Shown here: in pieces, positions 49,520 through 58,723 of the stretch | Layout of the letters: each line of letters begins with the position of its first letter | Position numbering within the stretch: the first letter of the stretch is position 1 | Source of the DNA: Streptomyces canus | Lineage (GTDB): Bacteria; Actinomycetota; Actinomycetes; Streptomycetales; Streptomycetaceae | NCBI RefSeq assembly: GCF_001514145.1 | Contig: NZ_KQ948668.1 | Span: forward strand, 1 to 64,000 | DNA: 64,000 nucleotides | Reading direction: 5' to 3' | The notes under the pieces: model-generated | The model's input: the letters and a program-made list of their open reading frames with translations, nothing else | Database searches by the model: none | What the model was told of the DNA's origin: nothing | Program-made: the position numbers and the translations under genes

Positions 49520-50395
49520 GTGGCCAAGGACTCGTTTCTCGTCGGACTGATCGGCGCCGGCATCGGCCCTTCGCTGAGCCCGGCGCTGCACGAGCGGGAG
49601 GCGGACCGGCAGGGCCTGCGCTATGTGTACCGGCTCATCGACATCGACCTGCTCGGGGTGCGCCCCGAGGCGGTCGGCGATCTGCTGCGGGCCGCCCGTG
49701 ACCTGGGCTTCGACGGGCTGAACATCACCCACCCGTGCAAGCAGCTGGTCATCGGGCACCTGGACGCGCTCGCCCCGCAGGCCGAGGCGCTGGGCGCGGT
49801 CAACACCGTGGTCTTCGAGAACGGCCGGGCGACCGGCCACAACACCGACGTCACCGGTTTCGCGGCGTCCTTCGCGCGCGGGCTGCCCGACGTGCCGCTC
49901 GAACGGGTCGTGCAGCTGGGGGCGGGCGGCGCGGGGGCGGCCGTCGCGCACGCCATGCTCACCCTGGGCGCCGGGCGGGTCACCGTCGTCGACGCGCTCG
50001 CCGACCGGTCCGCCGAACTCGCGGCGTCGCTGAACCGCCACTTCGGCGAGGGCCGGGCGGCCGGGACCACCCCCGACCGGCTGCCGCGGCTGCTCGCCGA
50101 CGCCGACGGCATCGTGCACGCCACGCCCACCGGCATGGCCGCCCACCCCGGCCTGCCGTTCCCGGCCGACCTGCTCCGCCCCGAGCTGTGGGTCGCCGAG
50201 GTGGTCTACCGCCCGCTGGAGACGGAGCTGCTGCGGATCGCCCGAGCGCTCGGCTGCGCCACCCTGGACGGGGGAGGGATGGCCGTCTTCCAGGCCGCCG
50301 ACGCGTTCCGGCTGTTCACCGGGCGGGAGCCGGACGCGGCGCGGATGCTCGGGGACATCGCGGAACTGGCGGGCGTGGTCGGCGCCCCCAAGTAA
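49520..50395 (+). CDS. Shikimate/quinate dehydrogenase (AroE family)
   Basis: A 291-aa NAD(P)-dependent enzyme interconverting shikimate or quinate with the dehydro form. Substrate motifs are IGPSLSPALHE, NITHPCKQ (catalytic Lys74) and GHNTDVTGF (Asp110). The cofactor loop is GAGGAGAAVAHAM. The THPCK and GPSLSP variants resemble quinate/shikimate dehydrogenases of catabolic clusters (QsuD type) more than biosynthetic AroE. AGGAGG precedes GTG. Pairing with an MHS transporter and a TetR regulator supports a catabolic role. Confidence 0.9.
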   Translation: MAKDSFLVGLIGAGIGPSLSPALHEREADRQGLRYVYRLIDIDLLGVRPEAVGDLLRAARDLGFDGLNITHPCKQLVIGHLDALAPQAEALGAVNTVVFENGRATGHNTDVTGFAASFARGLPDVPLERVVQLGAGGAGAAVAHAMLTLGAGRVTVVDALADRSAELAASLNRHFGEGRAAGTTPDRLPRLLADADGIVHATPTGMAAHPGLPFPADLLRPELWVAEVVYRPLETELLRIARALGCATLDGGGMAVFQAADAFRLFTGREPDAARMLGDIAELAGVVGAPK

Positions 50396-50402
50396 GCCGG
50401 GA

Positions 50403-51866
50403 TCACTGGCGGTTGACGGTCCGCGTTACACCGGCGAAGACCGTCGTCGCCAGGATCCAGCCCGCGATGACCAGCGCGTACGACAGCGACTGGTACCACC
50501 CCTGCGGGGCGAAGGCGCCCTCCTGGCCGAAGGAGATCACCGGCAGCAGCAGGTCGAGGGTGTAGAACAGCGCGTTGAAGCGCGGGGCCTCGTCCGCCTT
50601 GAGCGGTGGCGGGTGGTGGAGGCTGTAGGCGACCGTGCCGACGGCGAGCAGGGAGACCAGCCAGACGCAGGCCCGCAGAGGGTGGAAGCCGTAGCCGACG
50701 GTGGCGTCCTGGACGTGGCCCCACAGGCGCCCGTACCAGGCGAGGGTGGCGCGGTGGCGGCGCTGCTTGGCGAGCTGGACCAGTCGTGCGGCCCGGTCGT
50801 CGCCGATACGGCGGTAGGCGGCGGTCAACTGCTCGTAGGCGTGCGGGACATAGCCCTCACGGTCCCGCTCCAGCATCGGCAGGCGGCGCTCGGCGGGCTC
50901 CTGGGGGGTGAGCGAGGTGTAGACGAGCTTGTTGAACTGCACCTCCTCCGGCACCACTTCGGGTTCCAGGAACAGGTCGTCGATCTGGGCGCGGCGCAGG
51001 CTCAGGGTGCCTTGGATGCGCGGCCCCTTGCGCAGCCAGAGCTCCCCGATGGTGGAACTGTTCGCTCTGAGCGCCGCGTCGCCCGGGTTCGACAGATGCG
51101 CGTACGAGAAGTCGAGCCGGCCCGCGATCCGGGCGCCCCGCAGACCGATCCAGCCGAAGGTGTGCACCCGGCGCAGATGGACGTCGCCCTCCACGACGAG
51201 GGTCTGCGCGTCGAGGACGATGTCGCCGGGGTGGCTGAGCCGGGCGTCGATGAGGTTGACGGAACCGGCGACGGTGGCCCCGTTGAGGCGGATCTCGCCG
51301 TGGGTGCGCAGGCCCGGCGCCCACAGGTCGTCGCCGATGGTCATGTGGTTGAGCTGGAGCGCGGGTTCACCGGCGTCGACCGCGGTGATCTCGGCGCGGT
51401 CCATGAACAGCGCTCCGGAGATCTGTGCCCCGCCGAGCCGCACCGGGCCGTTCACCTTGCAGTCCGTCAGCCGCAGCACGGCGTCCACGCGCATCGTGGC
51501 GGCGGTCAGTCCGGGCAGCACGGAGTTGCTGAGGTTCAACTGGCGCAACCGGCAGCCGTACAGCAGCGGTACGTCGTCGAAGTGGCAATGGCTGAGGCGT
51601 ACGGCGTGGTCGACCGTCCCGTACTGGAGCCCGAGCACACCGGTGATCCGGGCGCCCGCGAGCTTGAGGGCCGGTATCTCCCCCTCCTCCTGCGGTCCGT
51701 TGAGCATCAGCGCCCGCAACACGGAGGCCCGCACGGTACGTTCGGCACCCCACTCGGCGCCGTCCGCCACGTCTTCGTCCTCGGCCGTACGGAAGTCCAC
51801 GGCCTCGCCCTTCGGGAAGGCTCGCCACACACGCAGTTCGGCCGGGGTCAGGTTGTCGATCTCCAT
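50403..51866 (-). CDS. Membrane protein with a beta-helix-like repeat domain
   Basis: A 487-aa protein. Residues about 60-310 consist of repeated strands of about 20 residues with regular hydrophobic positions (LNLSNSVLPGLTAAT; VRLGGAQISGALFMD; IRLNGATVAGSVNLI; GLRGARIAGRLDFSY), suggesting a right-handed or pentapeptide-like beta-solenoid. After a helical linker (AYRRIGDDRAARLVQLAKQRR), residues about 395-480 carry two or three membrane segments. The solenoid should therefore be cytosolic and membrane-anchored. Similar actinobacterial proteins are often called membrane-associated oxidoreductases, but no cofactor site is visible. ATG at 51866 with GGAGAG is preferred over a GTG at 51890. Confidence 0.75.
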   Translation of the reverse strand: MEIDNLTPAELRVWRAFPKGEAVDFRTAEDEDVADGAEWGAERTVRASVLRALMLNGPQEEGEIPALKLAGARITGVLGLQYGTVDHAVRLSHCHFDDVPLLYGCRLRQLNLSNSVLPGLTAATMRVDAVLRLTDCKVNGPVRLGGAQISGALFMDRAEITAVDAGEPALQLNHMTIGDDLWAPGLRTHGEIRLNGATVAGSVNLIDARLSHPGDIVLDAQTLVVEGDVHLRRVHTFGWIGLRGARIAGRLDFSYAHLSNPGDAALRANSSTIGELWLRKGPRIQGTLSLRRAQIDDLFLEPEVVPEEVQFNKLVYTSLTPQEPAERRLPMLERDREGYVPHAYEQLTAAYRRIGDDRAARLVQLAKQRRHRATLAWYGRLWGHVQDATVGYGFHPLRACVWLVSLLAVGTVAYSLHHPPPLKADEAPRFNALFYTLDLLLPVISFGQEGAFAPQGWYQSLSYALVIAGWILATTVFAGVTRTVNRQ

Positions 51867-51922
51867 CAGCCGCGACTCTCCAACGTGCACGGCACGGTGT
51901 CAACAGGCCCTGCCGACGACGA

Positions 51923-51952
51923 CGGCCCGGGAGTCCGTGCTCCCGGGCCGTC
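51923..51952 (-). terminator. Terminator of the pentose-phosphate operon
   Basis: A perfect 12-bp stem (ACGGCCCGGGAG with CTCCCGGGCCGT) and a 6-nt loop, 14 bp after the last gene of the minus-strand operon. Confidence 0.8.
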
Positions 51953-51965
51953 CACAACTGCCGTG

Positions 51966-52553
51966 CTAGACCCTGGTGTTCCACTCCGCGAGCACCGGAC
52001 GGCCGTGTTCCGTCGACAGCCGGCTCGCCGTCCCGGTCGCCAGCTGGAACAGCCGGCCGTCCGCCGGGGCGAGCCCGAGCCTGCGGGCCGTCAGGACGCG
52101 CAGGAAGTGGGCGTGGGCCACCAGGACCACGTCGCCGTCGGGGAGGGCTGTGTCCACCCGGGCCAGCACCAGGTCGGCGCGGCGGCCGACGTCCTCGGGG
52201 GACTCGCCGGGGTGCCCCTCCGGGCCGGGCGGGACCCCGTCGGTCCACAGGTACCAGTCGGGGCGGGTGCGGTGGATCTCGACGGTGGTGACGCCCTCGT
52301 AGGCGCCGTAGTCCCACTCGTGGAGGTCGGGGTCGGTCGAAGCCCCGGTGATGCCCGCCAGTTCGGCGGTGCGTATCGCGCGGCCCAGCGGACTGGTCAG
52401 CGCGAGCGAGAAGGTCCGGCCCGAGAGGAGCGGAGCGAGTGACTTGGCCTGTTCCTCGCCGTGCTGGGTGAGGGGCAGGTCGGTCCAGCTGGTGTGCTGT
52501 CCCGACACGCTCCACTCCGTCTCGCCGTGGCGGACCAGAAGAAGATCCCCCAC
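51966..52553 (-). CDS. Histidine phosphatase family protein (phosphoglycerate mutase-like)
   Basis: A 195-aa branch-1 histidine phosphatase. Arg8-His9-Gly10 supplies the phosphorylated His, TSPLGRAIRTAELAG the second Arg, HEWDYGAYEG the acid, and VLVAHAHFLRVL the second catalytic His. GTG lies 7 bp after the gnd stop. As last gene of the pentose-phosphate operon it may dephosphorylate a sugar phosphate; the family also includes cobalamin and phosphosugar phosphatases. Confidence 0.88.
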   Translation of the reverse strand: MGDLLLVRHGETEWSVSGQHTSWTDLPLTQHGEEQAKSLAPLLSGRTFSLALTSPLGRAIRTAELAGITGASTDPDLHEWDYGAYEGVTTVEIHRTRPDWYLWTDGVPPGPEGHPGESPEDVGRRADLVLARVDTALPDGDVVLVAHAHFLRVLTARRLGLAPADGRLFQLATGTASRLSTEHGRPVLAEWNTRV

Positions 52554-52560
52554 GGCGCGC

Positions 52561-53448
52561 CTACTTCTTCGCTTCGACGGCGTGGCCGCCGAACTGGTTG
52601 CGCAGCGCCGCGATCATCTTCATCTGCGGGGAGTCGTCCTGGCGGGACGCGAACCGTGCGAAGAGCGAGGCGGTGATCGTCGGCAGCGGCACCGCGTTGT
52701 CCACGGCCGCCTCCACGGTCCAGCGGCCCTCGCCGGAGTCCTGCGCGAACCCCTTCAGCCTGTCCAGGTGCTCGTCCTCGTCGAGGGCGTTGACCGCGAG
52801 GTCGAGCAGCCAGGAGCGGATGACGGTCCCGTCCTGCCAGGAGCGGAACACCTCCCGGACGCTGTCCACCGACTCGACCTTCTCCAGCAGCTCCCAGCCC
52901 TCGGCGTAGGCCTGCATCATGGCGTACTCGATGCCGTTGTGGACCATCTTGGAGAAGTGCCCGGCGCCGACCTTGCCCGCGTGGACATAGCCGTACGGCC
53001 CCTCGGGCTTGAGCGCGTGGAAGATCGGCTGGAGCCGTTCCACGTCCTCCTTTTCGCCGCCGACCATCAGCGCGTAGCCGTTCTGGAGGCCCCACACGCC
53101 GCCGGAGACACCGGCGTCGACGAAGCCGATGCCCTTGGCGCCCAGCTCCTCGGCGTGCTTCTCATCGTCGCTCCAGCGGGAGTTGCCGCCGTCGACCACG
53201 GTGTCACCGGGGGAGAGGAGCTCGCCGAGCTCGTCCACGACGGACTGGGTGGCGGCGCCGGCCGGGACCATCACCCACACCGTGCGCGGCGCTTCGAGCT
53301 TGTCGACCAGCTCGGACAGGCTCGCCACGTCGGAGACGTCGGGGTTGCGGTCGTAGCCGATGACGGTGTGGCCGGCGCGGCGGATGCGCTCGCGCATGTT
53401 GCCGCCCATCTTGCCGAGGCCGATGAGGCCGAGCTGCATCGCTGTCAT
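52561..53448 (-). CDS. gnd: 6-Phosphogluconate dehydrogenase, decarboxylating, short form
   Basis: A 295-aa enzyme converting 6-phosphogluconate to ribulose 5-phosphate. IGLGKMGGNM is the dinucleotide-binding loop, DGGNSRWSDD and DAGVSGGVWGLQNG are the substrate signatures, and GAGHFSKMVHNGIEYAMMQ holds the catalytic Lys. The length of about 300 aa marks the short NAD-preferring class; GYDRNPD after the loop (Asp instead of the NRT of NADP enzymes) supports NAD. One base separates it from the pgi stop. Confidence 0.94.
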   Translation of the reverse strand: MTAMQLGLIGLGKMGGNMRERIRRAGHTVIGYDRNPDVSDVASLSELVDKLEAPRTVWVMVPAGAATQSVVDELGELLSPGDTVVDGGNSRWSDDEKHAEELGAKGIGFVDAGVSGGVWGLQNGYALMVGGEKEDVERLQPIFHALKPEGPYGYVHAGKVGAGHFSKMVHNGIEYAMMQAYAEGWELLEKVESVDSVREVFRSWQDGTVIRSWLLDLAVNALDEDEHLDRLKGFAQDSGEGRWTVEAAVDNAVPLPTITASLFARFASRQDDSPQMKMIAALRNQFGGHAVEAKK

Positions 53449-53449
53449 G

Positions 53450-55102
53450 TCAGAGCACTTCCTTCAGTTCACGGTAGGCGGCCACGAGGGCGGTGGTGGA
53501 GGAGTCGAGGCCGGGGACGTCTGCGCCCTCGGTCAGGGCGGGTTCGACGCGCCGGGCGAGTACCTTGCCGAGCTCGACGCCCCACTGGTCGAAGGAGTCG
53601 ATGTGCCAGATCGCGCCCTGGACGAACACCTTGTGCTCGTAGAGGGCGACCAGCTGGCCGAGGACCGAGGGGGTGAGCTCCTTGGCCAGGACGGTGGTCG
53701 TGGGGTGGTTGCCCTGGAAGGTGCGGTGCGCCACCTGCTCCTCGGCCACACCCTCCGCGCGGACCTCCTCGGCGGTCTTGCCGAAGGCGAGCGCCTGCCC
53801 CTGCGCGAACAGGTTGGCCATCAACAGGTCGTGCTGCGCCTTGAGTTCGTCGCTCAGCTCGCCGATCGGCCGGGCAAAGCCGATCAGGTCGGCCGGGATG
53901 AGCTTGGTGCCCTGGTGGATCAACTGGTAGTAGGCGTGCTGCCCGTTGGTGCCGGGCGTGCCCCACACCACCGGGCCGGTCTGCCAGTCCACGGGGTTGC
54001 CGTCACGGTCCACCGACTTGCCGTTGGACTCCATGTCCAGCTGCTGGAGATAGGCGGTGAACTTCGACAGGTAGTGGGAGTACGGCAGCACCGCGTGCGA
54101 CTGGGCGTCGTGGAAGTTGCCGTACCAGACGCCCAACAGGCCCAGGATCAGCGGGGCGTTGGCCTCGGCGGGGGCGTTCTGGAAGTGCTCGTCGACGATC
54201 CGGAAGCCGTCGAGCATCTCCCGGAAGTGGTCCGGGCCGATGGCGATCATGAGGGAGAGGCCGATCGCCGAGTCGTAGGAGTAGCGGCCGCCGACCCAGT
54301 CCCAGAACTCGAACATGTTGTCCGGGTCGATGCCGAAGTCCGTGACCTTCTCGGCGTTCGTCGACAGGGCGACGAAGTGCTTGGCCACGGCCTTGTCGTC
54401 GCGGAGTCCGGCCGGGCCGTCGAGCAGCCAGGTGCGCGCCGAGGTGGCGTTCGTGATCGTCTCGATCGTGGTGAAGGTCTTGGACGCGACGATGAACAGG
54501 GTCTCCGCCGGGTCCAGGTCCCGCACCGCCTCGTGCAGGTCGGCGCCGTCCACGTTGGACACGAAACGGAAGGTCAACTCCCGTGCCGTGTAGGCCCGCA
54601 GGGCCTCGTACGCCATCGCGGGACCGAGGTCGGAGCCGCCGATGCCGATGTTGACGACGTTCTTGATGCGCTTGCCGGTGTGGCCGGTCCACTCGCCGGA
54701 GCGGACCCGGTTCGCGAAGTCGCTCATCCTGTCGAGCACGGCGTGCACCCGCGGCACGACGTTCTCCCCGTCCACCTCGACCACCGCGTTGGCGGGGGCC
54801 CGCAGCGCGGTGTGCAGCACCGCCCGGTCCTCGGTGAGGTTGATCCGCTCGCCGCGGAACATGGCGTCCCGCAGCCCGGACACGCCGGTGGCGGTGGCCA
54901 GTTCCTGGAGCAGGGCCAGGGTCTCGTCGGTGATCAGGTGCTTGGAGTAGTCGATGCGCAGATCGCCGACGCGCACCACGTACCGCTCCGCGCGCCCGGG
55001 GTCCGTCGCGAACAGCTCACGCAGATGGGGCGCGCCCTCGGCGCGGTGGTACTCCAGCGCGGTCCACTCGGGGCGGCGGGTCAGCTTGGGAGAGTCAGAC
55101 AT
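53450..55102 (-). CDS. pgi: Glucose-6-phosphate isomerase
   Basis: A 550-aa enzyme interconverting glucose 6-phosphate and fructose 6-phosphate. VNIGIGGSDLGPAMAYEAL, FIVASKTFTTIETITNA and DFGIDPDNMFEFWDWVGGR are canonical, and GIELGKVLA-type residues near the C-terminus appear as GVELGKVLARRVEP. Its start overlaps the opcA stop by 8 bases. Placed inside a pentose-phosphate operon, it would allow fructose 6-phosphate to be recycled into the oxidative branch. Confidence 0.96.
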   Translation of the reverse strand: MSDSPKLTRRPEWTALEYHRAEGAPHLRELFATDPGRAERYVVRVGDLRIDYSKHLITDETLALLQELATATGVSGLRDAMFRGERINLTEDRAVLHTALRAPANAVVEVDGENVVPRVHAVLDRMSDFANRVRSGEWTGHTGKRIKNVVNIGIGGSDLGPAMAYEALRAYTARELTFRFVSNVDGADLHEAVRDLDPAETLFIVASKTFTTIETITNATSARTWLLDGPAGLRDDKAVAKHFVALSTNAEKVTDFGIDPDNMFEFWDWVGGRYSYDSAIGLSLMIAIGPDHFREMLDGFRIVDEHFQNAPAEANAPLILGLLGVWYGNFHDAQSHAVLPYSHYLSKFTAYLQQLDMESNGKSVDRDGNPVDWQTGPVVWGTPGTNGQHAYYQLIHQGTKLIPADLIGFARPIGELSDELKAQHDLLMANLFAQGQALAFGKTAEEVRAEGVAEEQVAHRTFQGNHPTTTVLAKELTPSVLGQLVALYEHKVFVQGAIWHIDSFDQWGVELGKVLARRVEPALTEGADVPGLDSSTTALVAAYRELKEVL

Positions 55103-56030
55103 GAGAGGGGGTCTCCTTGGTGGCCTCGCCCCGGAGAGCGACGGCGTACATCTCGTCGGCGTCGAGGCGCCGCAGCTCCTCGGCGATGAGTTCGGAGGTG
55201 GTGCGGACCTTCAGCGCGAGGGTGCGGGAGGGCTGGCCCGGCAGGGACAGCGTGGCCAGCGGGCCCTCGGGGCGGTCGATGACGACCTCGCCGTTCGCGG
55301 TGCCCAGGCGGACGGCCGTGACGACCGGACCGGCGGTGACCACGCGGTCGATCCTCACCTTCAGCCGCGCCTCCAGCCAGCGCGCGAGCAGCTCGGCGGC
55401 CGGGTTGTCGGCCTCGGCCTCCACGGCCCCGGAGATGATCTCCGTGCGGGCCTGGTCCAGGGCCGCCGCGAGCATCGACCGCCACGGGGTCAGCCGGGTC
55501 CAGGCGAGGTCGGTGTCGCCGGGCGCGTAGGAGCGGACCCGGGTCGCGAGGACGTCGAGGGGGTTCTCGACGGCGTACAGGTCGGTGATCCGGCGCTGGG
55601 CCAGCGCGCCCAGCGGGTCCTTCGCGGGGTTCTCCGGCGCGTCCACCGGCCACCACACGACGACCGGGGCGTCCGGCAGCAGCAGCGGCAGCACCACGGA
55701 GTCGGCGTGGTCGGACACCTCGCCGTAGGTGCGCAGGATGACCGTCTCGCCGGTGCCGGCGTCGGCGCCCACCCGGACCTCGGCGTCGAGGTGCGAGTTG
55801 GTGCGGTCGCGCGGGGTGCGGGCGTGCCGCTTGATGACGACCAGGGTGCGCGAGGGGTGCTCGTGCGAGGCCTCCTCGGCCGCCTTGATCGCGTCGTAGG
55901 CGTTCTCCTCGTCCGTGACGATCACCATCGTCAGGACCATGCCCACGGCCGGCGTGCCGATGGCGCGGCGACCCTGCACCAGCGCCTTGTTGATCTTGCT
56001 TGCCGTGGTGTCGGTCAGGTCGATCTTCAT
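55095..56030 (-). CDS. opcA: Glucose-6-phosphate dehydrogenase assembly protein OpcA
   Basis: A 311-aa non-catalytic partner needed for full activity of actinobacterial and cyanobacterial Zwf. Segments TLVVIKRHARTPRD, LPDAPVVVWWPVDAP and DLAWTRLTPWRSMLAAALDQ are typical of the family. It overlaps zwf by 4 bases, as expected for a stoichiometric partner. Confidence 0.94.
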   Translation of the reverse strand: MKIDLTDTTASKINKALVQGRRAIGTPAVGMVLTMVIVTDEENAYDAIKAAEEASHEHPSRTLVVIKRHARTPRDRTNSHLDAEVRVGADAGTGETVILRTYGEVSDHADSVVLPLLLPDAPVVVWWPVDAPENPAKDPLGALAQRRITDLYAVENPLDVLATRVRSYAPGDTDLAWTRLTPWRSMLAAALDQARTEIISGAVEAEADNPAAELLARWLEARLKVRIDRVVTAGPVVTAVRLGTANGEVVIDRPEGPLATLSLPGQPSRTLALKVRTTSELIAEELRRLDADEMYAVALRGEATKETPSHV

Positions 56031-57562
56031 GGCCTGCGCCAGCTCCGTCCGTCTTGTGCGAGCATCTCGTCGGCTTCCTCGGGTCCCCAGGTACCCGACG
56101 CGTACTGCGCCGGACGGCCGTGGTTCGCCCAGTGCTCCTCGATCGGGTCGAGGATCTTCCAGGACTCTTCCACTTCCTGGTGGCGGGGGAACAGGTTGGC
56201 GTCCCCGAGAAGGACATCCAGGATGAGCCGCTCGTAGGCCTCCGGGCTGGACTCGGTGAACGACTCGCCGTAGGCGAAGTCCATCGTCACGTCCCGGATC
56301 TCCATCGAGGTGCCCGGCACCTTCGACCCGAAGCGGACCGTCATGCCCTCGTCCGGCTGGACGCGGATGACGATCGCGTTGGAGCCGAGTTCCTCGGTGG
56401 CCGTGGAGTCGAAGGGGGAGTGCGGGGCCGTCTGGAAGACGACCGCGATCTCGGTGACCCGGCGGCCGAGCCGCTTGCCGGTGCGCAGGTAGAAGGGGAC
56501 GCCCGCCCAGCGGCGGTTGTCGACGTTCAGCCTGATGGCCGCGTACGTGTCCGTCGTGGAGGCCGGGTCGATGCCCTCCTCCTCCAGATACCCGAGCACC
56601 TTCTCGCCGCCCTGCCAGGCACCCGCGTACTGCCCGCGCACGGCGTGCGCGCCGATGTCCTCCGGCAGCTTCACGGCCCTGAGGACCTTCAGCTTCTCGG
56701 TGAGCAGCGACTCGGCGTCGAAGGCGGCCGGCTCCTCCATGGCGGTGAGCGCCATCAGCTGGAGCAGGTGGTTCTGGATGACGTCACGGGCGGCGCCGAT
56801 GCCGTCGTAGTAGCCCGCGCGGCCGCCGATGCCGATGTCCTCGGCCATCGTGATCTGGACGTGGTCGACGTACGACCGGTTCCAGATGGGCTCGTACATC
56901 TGGTTGGCGAAGCGCAGCGCCAGGATGTTCTGGACCGTCTCCTTGCCGAGGTAGTGGTCGATGCGGAAGACCTGGTCCGGCTCGAACACGTCGTGCACGA
57001 GGGCGTTGAGCTCGCGGGCGCTCTTCAGGTCGCGGCCGAACGGCTTCTCGATGACCGCGCGCCGCCAGGAGCCCTCGGGCGCGTTCGCCAGCCCGTGCTT
57101 CTTGAGCTGCTGGACGACCTTCGGGAAGAACTTCGGCGGTACGGAGAGGTAGAAGGCGTAGTTGCCGCTGGTGCCGCGGGCCTTGTCCAGCTCCTCGACG
57201 GTCTGGCGCAGCTGCTTGAACGCCGTGTCGTCGTCGAAGTCGCCCGGGATGAACCGCATCCCCTCGGCGAGCTGCTGCCAGACCTCCTCACGGAACTCGG
57301 TCCGCGCGTGCTCGCGCACGGAGTCGTGCACGATCTGTGCGAAGTCCTCGTCCTCCCAGTCCCGGCGGGCGAACCCGACGAGCGAGAAGCCCGGCGGCAG
57401 CATGCCGCGGTTGGCGAGGTCGTAGACGGCCGGCATCAGCTTCTTGCGGGACAGGTCGCCGGTGACACCGAAGATGACGAGTCCGGACGGTCCGGCGATC
57501 CGGGGGAGACGCCGGTCGCGCTCGTCGCGCAGCGGGTTCTCCCAGTCGGCGGTGACGGTCAT
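56027..57562 (-). CDS. zwf: Glucose-6-phosphate 1-dehydrogenase
   Basis: A 511-aa enzyme that oxidises glucose 6-phosphate to phosphogluconolactone. The coenzyme motif FGVTGDLSRKKLMPA lies at residues 31-45 and the signature RIDHYLGKE at 200-208 (Asp202, His203, Lys207); EKPFGRDL is also present. The start overlaps the tal stop and the end overlaps opcA. No 6-phosphogluconolactonase (pgl/devB) gene is in this operon. Confidence 0.97.
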   Translation of the reverse strand: MTVTADWENPLRDERDRRLPRIAGPSGLVIFGVTGDLSRKKLMPAVYDLANRGMLPPGFSLVGFARRDWEDEDFAQIVHDSVREHARTEFREEVWQQLAEGMRFIPGDFDDDTAFKQLRQTVEELDKARGTSGNYAFYLSVPPKFFPKVVQQLKKHGLANAPEGSWRRAVIEKPFGRDLKSARELNALVHDVFEPDQVFRIDHYLGKETVQNILALRFANQMYEPIWNRSYVDHVQITMAEDIGIGGRAGYYDGIGAARDVIQNHLLQLMALTAMEEPAAFDAESLLTEKLKVLRAVKLPEDIGAHAVRGQYAGAWQGGEKVLGYLEEEGIDPASTTDTYAAIRLNVDNRRWAGVPFYLRTGKRLGRRVTEIAVVFQTAPHSPFDSTATEELGSNAIVIRVQPDEGMTVRFGSKVPGTSMEIRDVTMDFAYGESFTESSPEAYERLILDVLLGDANLFPRHQEVEESWKILDPIEEHWANHGRPAQYASGTWGPEEADEMLAQDGRSWRRP

Positions 57563-58704
57563 TCCGCGTCAACTCCCTTGCTGTTCAGCGACTTCGTGAC
57601 GGCGTCCAGCAGGTCCTGCCAGGCCACCTCGAACTTGGCGACGCCCTCGTCCTCCAGCTGCTGCACGACCTCGTCGTACGAGATCCCCAGCGCCTCCACG
57701 GCGGCCAGGTCGGCGCGGGCCTGCGCGTAGCCGCCGGTCACCGTGTCGCCGGTGATCCGGCCGTGGTCGGCGGTGGCGTTCAGCGTGGCCTCCGGCATGG
57801 TGTTGACCGTGCCGGGCGCGACCAGGTCGTCGACGTAGAGGGTGTCCTTGTAGGCCGGGTCCTTCACGCCGGTCGAGGCCCACAGCGGGCGCTGCTTGTT
57901 GGCGCGGGCGCCGCCGAGGGCGGTCCAGCGCTCGCCGGAGAAGACCTCCTCGTAGGCCTCGTAGGCGAGCCGCGCGTTGGCGAGCGCCGCCTTGCCCTTG
58001 AGCGCGAGGGCGGCGTCCGTGCCCAGCACCGTCAGGCGCTTGTCGATCTCGGCGTCGACGCGGGAGACGAAGAAGGAGGCGACGGAGTGGATCGTGGAGA
58101 GGTCGAGGCCCTTCTTGGCGGCCTTCTCCAGGCCGGCCAGGTAGGCGTCCATGACCTCGCGGTAGCGCTCCAGGGAGAAGATCAGCGTGACGTTGACGCT
58201 GATCCCGAGGCCGATGACCTCGGTGATCGCCGGGAGGCCCGCCGTGGTCGCCGGGATCTTGATCATGACGTTCGGGCGGTCGACGAGCCAGGCGAGCTGC
58301 TTCGCCTCGGCGATCGTCGCCCGGGTGTCGTGGGCGAGGCGCGGGTCGACCTCGATGGAGACCCGGCCGTCCCGGCCGCCGGTGGCGTCGTACACCGGAC
58401 GCAGCACGTCGGCGGCGGCGCGGACATCGGCCGTGGTCATCATCCGTACGGCCTCGTCGACCGTCACGCCCCGGGTGGCGAGGTCGGTCAGCTGATCCTC
58501 GTAGCCCGCTCCCGAGCCGATGGCGGCCTGGAAGATCGACGGGTTGGTGGTGACACCCACCACGTGCTTCGTCCCGACCAGTTCGGCGAGGTTCCCGGAC
58601 TCGATCCGCTTTCGCGACAGGTCGTCCAGCCAGATGGATACGCCCTCGTCGGACAGGCGCTTGAGTGCTCCCGCGGTCGCGGTTGCTTCGGTCACTGTGA
58701 TCAT
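57559..58704 (-). CDS. tal: Transaldolase
   Basis: A 381-aa enzyme of the long actinobacterial transaldolase type. GVTTNPSIFQAAIG (residues 50-63) is the family signature, and Lys149 in RPNVMIKIPAT is the Schiff-base lysine. ATG at 58704 starts MITVTEATAT; a longer in-frame extension would enter tkt. It lies 19 bp after the tkt stop and overlaps zwf by 4 bases. Confidence 0.96.
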   Translation of the reverse strand: MITVTEATATAGALKRLSDEGVSIWLDDLSRKRIESGNLAELVGTKHVVGVTTNPSIFQAAIGSGAGYEDQLTDLATRGVTVDEAVRMMTTADVRAAADVLRPVYDATGGRDGRVSIEVDPRLAHDTRATIAEAKQLAWLVDRPNVMIKIPATTAGLPAITEVIGLGISVNVTLIFSLERYREVMDAYLAGLEKAAKKGLDLSTIHSVASFFVSRVDAEIDKRLTVLGTDAALALKGKAALANARLAYEAYEEVFSGERWTALGGARANKQRPLWASTGVKDPAYKDTLYVDDLVAPGTVNTMPEATLNATADHGRITGDTVTGGYAQARADLAAVEALGISYDEVVQQLEDEGVAKFEVAWQDLLDAVTKSLNSKGVDAE

Positions 58705-58723
58705 CTTCTTTCTGGCGATCGGA

